Positions 37,540-48,530 are shown, counted from the stretch's first letter. The stretch is DNA of 64,000 nt from Carpediemonas membranifera (GCA_019828565.1 JAHDYR010000043.1:28512-92511), one strand, 5' to 3'. Made by a program: numbers and translations. The notes: a model not told the origin generated them from the letters alone.

Positions 37540-38136
37540 TTCCTGTTAAAGTAGTTCCATAATCACCAAACCCCAGTTGATGTTGCTTGTTGACACATTG
37601 CGGGATCATCCTCCCGGAAGGAAGCGAAACTGGGACAAAATTCCAAAGAAACCCCCAATCTCGAAGGAAAGGGGGAAGAGAAACAGGAACCATCGCTAAC
37701 GGAGCAGGATCGGAGAGGATACGACGCACTTAGCCATAGTTCTCTCAATCGGATAATTCTGAAAGGAGAAATGAACCCATCAAATCGAAAAGTGAGTCCA
37801 ACGGGACTCGAACCCACGAAGTTTAGGAAAATCGGCATGGGGATCACCTGGGTCGATCCTGAGATCTTGAGTCAATCATTTCATCTCTCCCCTAATACCG
37901 TTCTAATAACCCGCCTTCAGCTTGGGTGGGCAGTGTGCGTTAATTAGGGAAGTAATTTAGTGGGGACGACACCCATGTGTCGACTTTGACTTTTGTAAAA
38001 CTATTGTTCTCTCACAGCAGACACTCCGGTAGACTCTGTCTACACTCCCAGAGGGGGGGAAACGAATTTATAGTGCTCTCGCCCATGCTAGTGTAAGCTA
38101 AATTCGTCTCTCCGGGACCCTCTTACTTGTTGGCCT
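37540..38136. other. Non-coding: G3 downstream flank, tRNA-3'-half-like segment, then E10 end
   Basis: 37792-37825 reads, on the minus strand, like the 3' half of a tRNA (GGTTCGAGTCC B box, then CCCGTTGGACTCAC and TTTT) with no 5' half. It may be a primer-binding-type sequence or a decayed tRNA. From about 37960 to 38136 the minus strand carries the C and B2 end of E10: TATAAATTCG, a seven-C run, CTGGGAGTG, GAGTCTACCGG. Confidence 0.4.
38133..38136 (+). repeat. G2 target-site duplication, left (GCCT)
   Basis: GCCT is repeated at 48283-48286, directly after the 3' LTR. Confidence 0.8.
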
Positions 38137-38238
38137 TGTTGGTTCATCAATAGATTATTTAATAGTCTTGAGTCGTCCAGCTCGACACATGGGTGTCGAG
38201 CTCTATTCTTTGTAAAGCTTTGTTCTCACGAACCCACA
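38137..38238 (+). repeat. G2 5' LTR (102 bp)
   Basis: TGTTGG...CCCACA. It contains the palindrome GCTCGACACATGGGTGTCGAGC. Unusually short for an LTR. The next bases (GTAACGTTACTTAC) do not suggest a tRNA primer that I recognise. Confidence 0.9.
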
Positions 38239-38253
38239 GTAACGTTACTTACA

Positions 38254-39106
38254 ATGACTGAGGACAAGGGTCCGTTATGTACTCAACCAGAGATTAATGC
38301 TCTGCTTTCGTTTAAGGAGAAACTCGATCGCCATGTCCGAACGGGCGGAAAACGCCGACTTATCAAGCGTTTGGGTCCGGCTGTCACCTCATACTGTGCA
38401 GCAGTTGGTATAGACGTAGCCAAGACATACAAGAGCGCGAAGCACAACACAGTGACGGGCGAGAAGCGTAAGAAACATGAGAGAGAGGACCTCGTTTTTC
38501 AGAGCGATTGCTAACGCAATTAAGCCCACTGATCCGATCCTAGAGCGCCGTCTTTTCCAGCTAACGACCCAGGGTATTGACGTGGGACGTCTCTCACTCT
38601 ATGCCGACAGATTCATCAGCCGCAAGGCCGTCTTGGCTCCCTCTTTCTCCGACGCCGTGATGCGCAGCATGTTCGTGAAGGGAATCCAGGACGAGGACCT
38701 CCGTAGGGAAGTCAAGGAGGCGGCTACAGGGCTTGACCTTAACAGCACCATCCAGGTCGCTCTCCAGACGTGCAAGCGTCTCCAAGAGGCTGCGATGATT
38801 ACTTCCAGGACCATCAAGTCCGATTCTCAGCCTCGAAACCGCCCTCCTAAGGACCAGCGCGCAAGCCATTCTCGAGGTCTGCGCCGACAGGGCGGCCCGC
38901 CTCACCCGGGTGAGCACCAGTCTCATGGCAAGCACCAGTACCGGGGAGCCCAGTCTGAAATGCAGAGAAGTCAGCAGACCGGCTCAAGCACCGATCATCA
39001 GAGCACCAGCCGTACCATCGTGTGCTACAACTGCGGCAAGTCCGGTCACACATCGCGCCAGTGTCGGAACCCGAAGACTGTCTGCAGCAAGTGCGGTAAG
39101 CAGGGA
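38254..39106 (+). pseudogene. G2 gag, 5' part (frame break; cut by LINE L-D)
   Basis: First frame to 38514 (MTEDKGPLCTQPEINALLSF), then a one-base shift near 38495 into RAIANAIKPTDPILERRLFQL, a retrotransposon gag-type helical region (SLYADRFISRKAVL). It is followed by a polar linker and a perfect CCHC knuckle CYNCGKSGHTSRQC. A second knuckle, CSKCGKQG, is cut by L-D after its glycine. Confidence 0.85.
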
Positions 39107-40014
39107 AAGAAAGAAATTTATGGTGCTTGGATTCTGACCCCGGACTGAGCTTGTTTCCCGTTGTCTTGGAGCTGAGTGCCCCGGGGTACTGCCTATTTCC
39201 CGTGGCAAACTGGTCAGCAGCGTTTGCCTTGGGCTTTCGGTGCTACTGTCTCCGCGGAAAGCCGATTCCAATCGCCCCAGAGGCCCTGCGGCCATCTCCG
39301 TGCAAATATGCTTTCCTGTCTCCCTGAAAGTCCGGCAACTATCCGGGGAGCCTGGGGGTCTGTCCTCGGGGCATTGACAGGCAGGATCGTCCTGCAGAAC
39401 CTTGACTATGACACTCCTTGCTTCCCTGCAGTCCTTGTAGAGCCGTTCAGCCACGGCACCCTCTCGTCTGTCCGGTTCCCCAATTCCATGCCCCCTCGAC
39501 TCTGTTAAGAAGCCTACCCGAAGGCGGGGAAAGTGACTAAGTCCATGCTGTCTACCCCGGTTAGGTGGCGTGGGTCAGGGCATGGGTGGTGTACCCCCAG
39601 GCACTAGGCCTGGTTGTCCTGTTACCCCTTACAACATTTCGCTTGCACTACATGTCCTTGGTTTCCCATGTCGTTAACAAGGGCGGCAGGGGCACCTGTG
39701 CCCCTCCGACCCCCGTGGCCAGTCCCTGCAGTTTCCTTGGGGTCCCAACGAGTGGTGCAACCATATGAATATGGATTTCCTTGACCTTGTCCTTGCTCTG
39801 TCCTTGTCGCATGTCCTTTCTTCCATAATTCTGATCTGTCCTTCCCTGTTCTTTCCTTGCAATCGTTCCTTCCCTTGCTTTGGTTCCTGGCTAACGGGAT
39901 ACGTGGGGCCTTTTCTCACTGATCCCCGGAGCTTAGCACCCAGCGAGGGTGGTCCATGGCTGATTCCTTGTCCATCCCTTCCCGGTCCTGGAGTCAGGGG
40001 TTCATGACATGCTT

Positions 40015-41693
40015 CTATTCCACCTTGAAGCTGTTGTAAACCTTTGCCAGTTCCCGTAGTCCTGCCGTGAGGCCTTCCCAAATGTCCTCCGAGCCCCATA
40101 TTATTAGTTGCTGTAATTCTAGGATGGGTCTTTCCTGGTACCATTCGCCCTGGGGGCCCTGCCTTACTTCCAAGTCCTTAGTTTTGTGCTTCGCTGCTGT
40201 CCACAGCTTTGTCCAAGCTTCTCCCCTGTCTACTGCCGGGCATTCACAGATTATGTGCGCTGCCGATCCTAGCCTCTGGCCCTCTGCCCACTCCCTGATC
40301 ATTTCCTGCTTCCTTGCTGGTCCTGGCTTTTCCCTAATGATCCTGTAGAACAGGCTCACCTCCGACTCCTCCGAGCATAGGGGGCATAGTCTGCTGATTT
40401 CTCTCTTCAGGTCAGCGCCTTGGGCCAGCTCTGTGATGGCTCTCATAGGGCCCTCCCCTCTCTCTGCCGACGATGGGGATGGGCTGACATTGGCTGCAAT
40501 GGATACAATTCTCTTCCATTCCGCCCTGCTTTGCCCCTTCCCAGCCTTTCGGTCTACCGTAGGCTTACCTTGCAGACACTTGCTTAATTTCCTTGTCCCC
40601 ATGATTTCCATTAGTCCTAGTGCCGTACGGCTTTTGCACCGCTTCATCCACCCCCTCCTGATCGTTTCCATGCCATAATCCAGTAGCGCTGGTTTAGGGG
40701 CTCCCTCTCTGGTGCCCTCCAGTAGATGCTGCACTCTCTCCCTAGCTTCCCACATAACCGTGCCCCGCCCCCATTCTCTGTTTCTGACTGGTATATCCTG
40801 GTCCCTGTAGTTGACTATCCTTTTGACTGCCAGCCATTCCATGTGTGCCTGGAGGTCCACCCATCCATTCATCAGCCTCATGGCTGCGCCCCCTCCCGGT
40901 CCTGTTCCTGCCATGATTCCCTGCCAGTCATTCCAGATCCTTCTACCTCCCGGTGCGTTCCCCCACACCTCGACTCCGAAGAGGATCCTGGGCCATATAT
41001 ATATTTCCAGTAGTAGCCTGCTCGCTAGTGCTGGCATGTTTGCCCTGGTCCACCCTGCCCATCTCACCAGTCTCTTGTACCTTTCGCTCTGCTCCTGTTT
41101 CCGCCTTATGCAGGCCGACATAGGGTCCTTCCCACTTGCGATCCATAATCCCAGGTATCTCGCCTCCTTCTCTGGCAGTAGTGTTACCCCCTCGATCCTG
41201 ACTAGGGCTGTTCTGTCCACGCTAATCATTACATTCTTCTGGACGTTCACCCTCATTTCATGCTCTCTGATTATGTCTACCATTATGTTGGCGACCATCT
41301 GGCTATGCTCCGGTTTGCTCCCTGTGACCGCAGTGTCATCCACAAACATGGTAAGTGCTGCCGGTAGTCGGTCGCTGAGGTGGCTCGTGGTCCTTGGCGG
41401 TTCTCTGATGTCGTACCGTTCTCCCTTGATTTTCTTTCTGGCCAGGTGGGGCCAGTTAGCTATGAACAGCACAAACAGTGTCGGTGCCAGGACGCACCCT
41501 TGCTTAACTCCCCTGTTGGTTCTTTCCCATGCCTTTGCCCCCTTGACTGATATCCAGGTTTCCTTTATTGTGCCTTGAATTGCCCTGATCAAGTGCTCCT
41601 CCACCCCCATACCCTGTAGCTTATCCATGAGAATGTCCCTTGGTACCGTGTCATATGCCTTCTCGATGTCCAGAAAGATTGACGTGGTCTCAC
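40015..41693 (-). CDS. L-D reverse transcriptase palm to C-terminus
   Basis: Same protein as 13376-15055: FLDIEKAYDTVP, GCVLAPTLF, FVDDTAVTG, YLGLWIASGKD, CPLCSEE and HIICECP. The frame is open from the C run at about 41694 to the stop at 40015, without the extra break seen in L-B. Confidence 0.92.
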
Positions 41694-42876
41694 CCCCTCC
41701 TGGTGCCGCTGCACAATGTACTGTATCTGCTGGATGACGTCCCTGTCTGACTGGAAACCAGCCTGTTCTCTTGGTATGAACCTTTTCGTTGCTGCTTCCA
41801 GACGTATCTTGAGCAATCTACCATAGACCCTGTACAGCAGTGGTGTCAAGGATATTGGTCTATATGATTCCGGCTTGACCCTTGGCTTCCCTGTCTTGTG
41901 TATGGCCGACACTGTGGCATACTTCCATGCTTTGGGTACGTCGCCCTCCCTGTAGACCCTGTTGATGAGCCTCGTCACTTCCCTAAGGCCTTTCTCATCC
42001 AGCTCTCTCAGCATGTCTCCAGATGTGAGGTCAGGCCCTGGTGCGGTGTCCCTCCTGATCCTTTTTGATTGCGGCTTTGACCTCGCTTTCCTTGAACTCA
42101 TTTCCGTCCCTGCCCCTCCATGTCTTCCAGGTGGGTTCCCTGCCTCTGCTGACTCTAGCATACTGTTGCAAGAGGATCTCGCTGATGGCCGCCTTGTCCG
42201 TGGTTATCACTCCGTCCTTGAGGAGGCTCTCCGGCATTCCCTTGTATTGGTTGTCACACCACCACCTTCTGATGGCAGCTTCCACTGAGGCCCTTGAGGC
42301 CCTATACCCCCTTTTTGCACTTCTGCTGATGTCGGCCACCCATTTGGCCCTGCGCTCTCCCCAGTATTTCTCCAGCTCCTCTTTCATCCTTTCCTTCCTG
42401 GTCCTGTTGCCTATTTCTGTCCATGGGGTTCGCTGGAGTTCGCTCCACACTCCGTTCCCGAACACTTTGTCCCTTGCCTTTGCTCCCCTGTTGTTCACTG
42501 GGTCGCCCATGCATGCTCTTATAGTCTCTTCCCATTGGTCCGAGCTCTTGATCCTGTTCAGCTTTGAGACTGTGACTGGCCCCTCCTTCTTTTTCATGGG
42601 CCAGGTGTGCACCTCGGGTATGGCCAGAGCCACGTCTCGCTCACTTCTGCCATAGTACCGTTGTTCCTTCCATGCTAGTGTGATTCCATTGTGTGCTGAG
42701 CCCCATACCCCGACCTTCTGAGACTCTACCACCTCAATCTCCGCCCCCTGGATTCCTGGTGTTGTCACTGCAAAGTCCGGGGTTGATGTTCCTGATGTGA
42801 GCGTCCCAGACTTGGGTATGATGGCTTTGAGCCTGTGCTTCTCCATCATATCCTTCCACCGGGTGGATCTTTCCAT
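41650..42876 (-). pseudogene. L-D ORF2 middle (endonuclease end, linker, RT fingers)
   Basis: Matches 12195-13481. In addition to the G/C-run break shared with L-A, it has one extra base in an A/T run near 42062 (AAIKKDQEG instead of AAIKRIRRD), so the region is in two frames here. Confidence 0.85.
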
Positions 42877-43456
42877 GGCCTGGGTCGATGTTCCAGTCTC
42901 CCATAATTATGGCCTCCATGCTCCCTTTCATGTCCATGATCTTCTGTATAGTGTCCCTGAATCCATCCTTCTCCTGCTTGCTGTGGCCGGATGGAGGGCC
43001 ATACACGTTGATGACTAGTATGTCCCTGCCGGTTCTCATTATGCTGGCTTGCACTCTTCCCGATAGGCTGTCCGTTATGCCGATGTCCCACTTTGCAGTT
43101 GCGTGTGGGCTCACTATCGTGCCGATGCCTTCCCTTGTTCCCTTCCATCTTGGCGCAGGTTCGTCATTGCCTGCTATGCCTAGTTGTCGGTTGATGCGGT
43201 GCTGACTTTTGACATCCGCCTTTCGTTTTTCGTTGGCTAAGACCAGGTCCTCTTCCGTCTCCCTCCCTGCTAGTGCGTAGTCAAGGTCCATGAAGCAATG
43301 AACCCTCGTATTCGCCGTTCTCCATGTCTCTTGTATGAGTACTGCCTCTATGTCCTTCAACCTTAGCTGAATCGCCGTTGCCATAGACGCCGTGAAGTCC
43401 TTTCCTCTTCCTATGTGTCCCTCTGTGTTCAGACTAAGTATCTTGTAGGTTACCAT
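42734..43456 (-). CDS. L-D AP endonuclease-like domain
   Basis: 240 aa, almost identical to 11615-12337, with LSLNTEG, LIQETW, INVYGPPSG and IIMGDWNID, and with the same early stop after NTRNPGGGD. The shared stop position in two copies means the frame change was present in their common source or is translated through. Confidence 0.9.
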   Translation of the reverse strand: MVTYKILSLNTEGHIGRGKDFTASMATAIQLRLKDIEAVLIQETWRTANTRVHCFMDLDYALAGRETEEDLVLANEKRKADVKSQHRINRQLGIAGNDEPAPRWKGTREGIGTIVSPHATAKWDIGITDSLSGRVQASIMRTGRDILVINVYGPPSGHSKQEKDGFRDTIQKIMDMKGSMEAIIMGDWNIDPGHGKIHPVEGYDGEAQAQSHHTQVWDAHIRNINPGLCSDNTRNPGGGD

Positions 43457-43571
43457 TGCCTTTGTCCTGTTTCCTTATCCTGCGAATTCCCAGAATTTGG
43501 GAGCCCCAGCTTCCCGCTCCTCTCCTGCTATCCTTGTCCTAACAAGGGGCCTAGATGGCGGTAAGCAGGGA

Positions 43572-43910
43572 CATCAAGACAAGTTCTGTCGGGGTACTTC
43601 AGTAAACCCCCAGGCTTGTTCATCCTTTTCTCGTGCACCCGCTCATGTCCTGACATCGTTGAGTCAGACACACAGCAACGCGCTCCCGATAGTAACAGCA
43701 GAGGTTCCGGTCGGTAATGATCACAGTGTGCAATGGGAGCGTGTACTTTTCGACTGCGGGGCGGATATTTGCTTGGTGAACCCCCAGTCGGCAACCGCTG
43801 CTGAACTTATTCCGACGAAGCTCAGTCAACCTATCGTCATCAAGACTCCAGGGGGATCTATTGAGTCCGACGTTTGCTATGATCTCATAGATTCCCCTTC
43901 TCATGCATAA
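43572..43910 (+). pseudogene. G2 gag 3' end and protease
   Basis: Joined across L-D, the second knuckle is completed as CxxCxxxGHxxxxC (GHQDKFC after the duplication). A linker and a retropepsin follow: VLFDCGADICLVNP, where DCGA replaces the usual DSGA/DTGA, and a hydrophobic strand PIVIKTPGG. The frame ends at 43910 and the next one overlaps by a few bases. Confidence 0.8.
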
Positions 43911-45342
43911 GTCACCTTTCACTCCAAAGGCACTGTCGACTACTGTCGCCGCATACGGAGTTGAATGCATCTACGACCTTCTATTGTCGTACCCAACGAT
44001 GGTTGAGTGGGGCATCCTGCCCAGTGTCGCGGAATCTCAAGCGAGCCGGGACTCTGACGATATGGAACCGTCCGTCCCCCCAATGGACGCGATGCAGTCC
44101 TACACTATGTCAACAGATTTTACAGCGATGCATGCGCGAATCATCGCCAAGTTCAGCCGTTGCTTCGAGGAGCGTGAGGGGTTTTCTGCCTTAGAGCCTT
44201 ATGACCTGATCTTGAAGGAGGACCGAGTAGTAGCGTCCAGGTCAAATTACATCCCTCACCAGAAGCAGGGTCTGTTTGATGAGCACGTCCGGGAGCTGTT
44301 AGCCAAGAAGTATATTGAGGCGAGTTTCTCTCCGTACTCGTCTCAGCTCTCCTCGTCCCGAAGGGCCGAGACAGAACTCGTATGGTTGTCGATTTCAGAA
44401 GGATTAACGACCTGACTGAGCCGTTTGATTACCCGATCCCAGAGGTTCAAGCGTGCCTCGCACGGTTGGCAGGAGCTAAGATCTTCGCCACGATTGACCT
44501 TTCGAAGGGTTATCATCAAGTCAAGTTGTCCGAAAGGTCGAGACAATACACTGCGTTCCAGACCCCACGAGGCAAGTTCCAGTATACGGGCATGCCGTTT
44601 GGATTGAAAAAACGCTGGGGCGCATTTCCAGTTTGCAATTGAACGGGGATTCCACGATCTACTTGGTACCGCGTGTATCATATATATTGACGACATTATA
44701 ATTTTCGGCCGCACAGAGCAAGAGTATTTGTCCAACTTGAACAAGGTGTTGGCGAGGGCCGAAGAGTTGAAACTCAGCCTCAACAAGGAGAAGTCACACT
44801 TTGGACTCGCAGAAGTCGAGTTCTTAGGCTGGGTGGTGTCGGGTACAGGATTTAGAATTGCGCCAGACCGCATTCGGGATGTTGAGACGCTGCGTGTCCC
44901 GAAGACGAAGAAGGCCGCTCAAGCCCTAATGGGATTCTTGAACTTCATGAGAGATTTTGTGCCAGGTTTTTCGAGGATCGTGCACCCTTTAGCTCAAGCC
45001 GCGTGTGGCAAGGCACCTCCCGACGGCAGCGATCAGGTCGAGGCTTTGGCGCAGGTCAAAGATCTGCTGTGTCAGGCTCCCGCCCTCGAACACTTCGATG
45101 TTACCCGTGAGCACGTCGTCATGACTGACGCGTCAGACCTTGGAATTGGCGGAGTGTTGCTACAAGACGGTAAGCCGGTGTCATACATGTCCAAGTCTTT
45201 CAACGATGTGCAGACGAGATGGAGCACAATTGAACAGGAGGCGTATGCAATCGTTTCCGCGTTGCAGAGGTGGCGCAGGTTCTTGTGTTGGACACCATTC
45301 ATTCAGATATGGCTTCGAGGTGGACCGAGCTCATTCCGCTGA
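43903..45342 (+). pseudogene. G2 reverse transcriptase and N-terminal RNase H, broken
   Basis: Pre-RT region (SNYIPHQKQGLFDEHVRELL), then frame changes near 44350 and 44605 (the second at an extra base in an A run in MPFGLKNA). Motifs: MVVDFRRINDL, ATIDLSKGYHQV, MPFGL, IIYIDDIIIFG (near 44690), VEFLGWVVSGTG. RNase H: VMTDASDLGIGGVLL and TIEQEAYAIV. After RWRRFLC (45285) the expected RNase H end and the integrase zinc region are missing, which is an internal deletion of roughly 1 kb judged against G1. Confidence 0.88.
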
Positions 45343-46268
45343 AGACAACGAGAGCCGACGAAGCTGTCAGAGCATTTGCTGACCAGTGGATACTCAGGTA
45401 TGGAGTCCCTCGAGTCCTCCAAACAGACGGAGGCAAGCAGTTTGTCAACAAGCTGTTCAAGGACTTGTCCGTCCGAGTTGGCTTTTCAATCCATACAACC
45501 ACTCCATATCATCCACAGTCAAATGGAGTGGTCGAACGAGCGAACAGCAGAGTCGAGCGTATTCTGAGGGCGCGGCAGTACGAGCTGAGGTCGGAGCTGT
45601 GGTCGGAGTCGTTGCCAGTTGCACAGTACATTGTCAACGCGACACCACACTCAGCAACGCGTTTAACCCCAGCAGAGGTGATTTTTGGTAGTGATCTGCG
45701 CGTACCGGCCGACATGCTAATCGTCAAAGAACTGGGTGAGAAGGCGGTCAGCCAACCAGCGAGCAACGTAGCTGCTGCCAAACTCGCTCGAGAGCTCGCT
45801 GAAGCACGTATTAAGGCAATGCACGCTGACGCTCTCAGCAAGCTGCCCCCTCCTGAACCAATTACGTCTGAGTTTGTATTGGTCAAATACCCGAATGGGC
45901 CACCATCAAAGTTGGCTGCAGGGTGGCGAGGCCCCATGCAACTGATCCAGCCTATCATGAGGAATGACTTTCCTGTTGGTTACTGGGTTAGAGATGTCAA
46001 TACGAGGACCGAATTCCAGGTCGCGTCCGAGAGGGTCAGACCATTTTCAGGCGAGCTGTCCATGCAACATGCCCAAGAGCTAGCAGCAGTGACGATCGGC
46101 GAGTATGTCGTGGAGTCGATATACGAAGCAACGCATGAGCGCAGACTCAGCGATCGGCAGTTCCACGTCCGATGGGCAGGGTACGAGCCTTCGGAAGATA
46201 CGTGGGAGCCGTACCAGAACGTTAAGGGATGCGAAGCGTTGGATATATATCTGGGGAAGGCCGAATAA
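45270..46268 (+). pseudogene. G2 integrase (partial core) and chromodomain
   Basis: Open from the deletion junction. Integrase core: LQTDGGKQFVNKLF (second Asp), TTPYHPQSNGVVERANS (catalytic Glu); the HHCC domain and first Asp are lost. The C-terminal barrel (ITSEFVLVKYPNG to FQVASERVRPF) is followed by a chromodomain: GEYVVESIYEATHERR, FHVRWAGYEPSEDTWEPY. The stop at 46268 is close to the antisense ORF end (46294). Confidence 0.9.
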
Positions 46269-46293
46269 ATGGCCCCCAAGCATCAGAAACTGT

Positions 46294-47415
46294 TTATTCG
46301 CAAGTGTCACAACGGACGTTACCATCGAGGGCAACGTCGTCGGCGAGGTAAGACTCGTAAGACAGATGCTCAGTGAGGAACTGGGCAACGGCAGGGTGAG
46401 TCTGCATGCGCCGAGTAGCGATGGCAATGCTGCTCACATTGGGGCATTCCTCATAACTGACATGCAGGCGCAGAAGACCAGGGGCGTCAAAACGATAATG
46501 CCAAACACGCGAGACCGTGAAGGCTGCAGAAGTCATGTCTTGCAGAGTCAGCGACGGGGCGCGGTCAGCAGTAACCGGCATGAAGCCTGACAGAAGACTG
46601 AACTCCGCGTCGTCGAAGGAAGCGCCGCTACGCATGCGAGCGAAGTACTGACGAGCGAACTCAGCGCAATCAGCGCGGGTGAGGATACCGAGGGCCTCTC
46701 CCATGTGCAGCACAAAATATAGGTTGACATCGTGGCCGAGCATGACAGCACGGAAGACATGAGGACGCATGGTGACGATGCTGAGGCCAGAGCGATTCTC
46801 GATCTCTTGCTTGAGCGCGTTCGGCACATACGCGCGTTTGTCTCGAACAGCAGTGAGGTAGGCTGAAACGATGGCAGCATCAGTCGAATCGCGACGTATG
46901 GAGAGGTAAGCCGACATCGCCTGGAGTACGATAGCGTCACGGCAGAGATCAGCGCCGGCGTCATGCGAGTGCACTGCAGCGGAAGCGCGGGTGTAAGAGT
47001 GCAGCCGGTTGTCGGTGAGCAGCAGTAACTCAGTCCGGGGAGAGTTCCAGTAGTAGCTGACTGCCTGCCGGGTGACGAGTTCCACGTAGCCAGAGAGGGA
47101 TGGCGGGGTGTCGTCCGACTCGGAGTCAGACTCATTGTCGGTTGGGTCAGGAGAAGCCGGAAGGTAGCGTAGGTCGACGGCGTTAACGCTCTCGCTGTCA
47201 GATGCAGAACTGGTTACGGCGCCAGCAAGTTCCTCTGGGACATTAGGGACGTTTTGGCGCCTAGGAGCACGTCGCGGCTGGTAAGGGGTGAACAGCTCGA
47301 GGTAGGAACCAGTTTCAGAGATATGGCGACGGAGGAGACGGCAAAATTGCATTCTCGAAGTGTTAGTCGTAAGACGATTTAGAATAGTTTCCACAGCGGC
47401 GTCGAAATCCCCCAT
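46294..47415 (-). CDS. Antisense accessory ORF of G2, unknown function
   Basis: 373 aa, intact, on the strand opposite gag-pol, between the chromodomain and the 3' LTR. N-terminal helices (FDAAVETILNRLTTNTSRMQF), an acidic Ser/Asp region (NESDSESDDTPPS), then a helix-rich domain with RDAIVLQAMSAYLSI, FRAVMLGHDVNLYFVLHMGEAL and CAEFARQYFARM, and a C-terminal NVRCDTCE. I recognise no known domain. A diverged homologue lies at 63164-63871, sharing the RDAIV block and the following helices, so it is a family and not a chance frame. A captured host gene or an element regulator are both possible. Confidence 0.7.
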   Translation of the reverse strand: MGDFDAAVETILNRLTTNTSRMQFCRLLRRHISETGSYLELFTPYQPRRAPRRQNVPNVPEELAGAVTSSASDSESVNAVDLRYLPASPDPTDNESDSESDDTPPSLSGYVELVTRQAVSYYWNSPRTELLLLTDNRLHSYTRASAAVHSHDAGADLCRDAIVLQAMSAYLSIRRDSTDAAIVSAYLTAVRDKRAYVPNALKQEIENRSGLSIVTMRPHVFRAVMLGHDVNLYFVLHMGEALGILTRADCAEFARQYFARMRSGASFDDAEFSLLSGFMPVTADRAPSLTLQDMTSAAFTVSRVWHYRFDAPGLLRLHVSYEECPNVSSIAIATRRMQTHPAVAQFLTEHLSYESYLADDVALDGNVRCDTCE

Positions 47416-48180
47416 GAGCTGTGATCGTCTAGAAAGTCGACTTTCCAGAAAGCAAAAAATGCGAAATCGATGAAACGCAATGGTTACGCAACAATGCTGT
47501 TCAGAAGTGGAACATAGAGTTGTTTACATGGTGGAACTGATGTTGTTATTCAATATAGCCGCGTTTTCGGGATCCAAAAAGTGTTTCCGGCGGTGCAAAA
47601 CGAAAAAGTGCCATATCTCGCGAACGAGAAGGAATTGGAGCCTCTTAACCCGTTTTTTGAACGCCGTGTAAGATTAGGCGGAATGTAACCAACCTCTGGT
47701 AAGAATTGACATGGGGACATCGATGGCACCTAAAAGTGCGCCATTTGACCCTTTCAGAATCGTCGGGTATGTTTCAAAGACTTTCAAGAGGGGCAGGACC
47801 CCAGGTAAGGATACCCATAACATAGCGCGCTAATACAGTGGTACCACGCAAGATTTGATCAGATAATATTAGGTAATTTAGATTTGGTAGTGAGGTAAGC
47901 ATATCTCAGAAACGTGACTGGACATCACGCCGGGCATAAGACACAGGGTTTTTATAGCCAGTCTGGTCAACGGGTATCCGGTGAACTCGAAAGTCCCGAG
48001 CTCACAACGGTTCAGGCAATAGGGCTTAGTCCATTGCCAACTCCGGCTCCATGGCGAGTCCCCATGGAAGCGACGGTTACTGGAGCTTGTATCTGGGCAA
48101 TTCACCCGGACCAAGCACCTAGCACACCCTTCATAATAGTGTTGAGTTTTTTGATGCTCTACCGGAGCATGGGAGGGAAG
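47416..48180. other. G2 3' non-coding region and polypurine tract
   Basis: No convincing gene. Ends with the purine tract GGGAGGGAAG (48171-48180) that would prime plus-strand synthesis. AT-richer than the coding parts, it may hold the promoter of the antisense ORF. Confidence 0.5.
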
Positions 48181-48282
48181 TGTTGGTTCATCAATAGATT
48201 ATTTAATAGTCTTGAGTCGTCCAGCTCGACACATGGGTGTCGAGCTCTATTCTTTGTAAAGCTTTGTTCTCACGAACCCACA
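48181..48282 (+). repeat. G2 3' LTR (102 bp)
   Basis: Identical to 38137-38238; followed by GCCT. Confidence 0.93.
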
Positions 48283-48286
48283 GCCT

Positions 48287-48530
48287 CGGCCAGAGTCCCG
48301 GAGTCACCCCGTCCTTCGGGGGATAGGCAGCCGTGGCTGCTGTGCGGTTCATCTGCATAGTATTCTTGCCTTTCTTCGAACTGGCCAGGATTGATCTGAC
48401 TCTGATTCGACCTAAGAGCCAGCATCAATAAGACCTCGACCGCTCAGCCGAAGATCGTCCGGTGCCTCCGCTCACCTTCAACGCGCTCCGCACGAGCCTA
48501 ACAGGCCACACAAACAAAACACAACAGGAT
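48287..48530 (-). mobile_element. E10: 3' fragment of a YR element related to E9 (continues at 37960-38136)
   Basis: Read on the minus strand, GGTGAGCGGAGGCACC...CTTCGGCTGAGCGGTCGAGG matches the E9 leader near 57260-57325, so this is an A repeat. It continues with ATGAACCGC and a hairpin-rich C region that resembles 48830-48925. G2 is inserted in this C region. The remainder, with C run and B2, lies at 37960-38136. No coding part of E10 is recognised. Confidence 0.6.

Larger units (their letters stand above)
39107..43557 (-). mobile_element. L-D: 4.45-kb 5'-truncated LINE copy
   Basis: Flanked by the 14-bp duplication GCGGTAAGCAGGGA (39093-39106 and 43558-43571). It begins at the equivalent of L-A position ~11514 and so carries the whole endonuclease-RT region but not ORF1. 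Nearly identical to L-A, implying recent activity. Confidence 0.97.
38137..48282 (+). mobile_element. G2: Ty3/gypsy chromovirus with 102-bp LTRs, LINE L-D nested
   Basis: Identical 102-bp direct repeats (38137-38238 and 48181-48282), beginning TG and ending CA, bound gag, protease, RT, a shortened RNase H-integrase, a chromodomain and an antisense ORF. A purine tract GGGAGGGAAG (48171-48180) precedes the 3' LTR, and GCCT flanks both sides. Identical LTRs suggest recent insertion. A coding deletion near 45290 and frame breaks make it non-autonomous as assembled. Confidence 0.92.
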
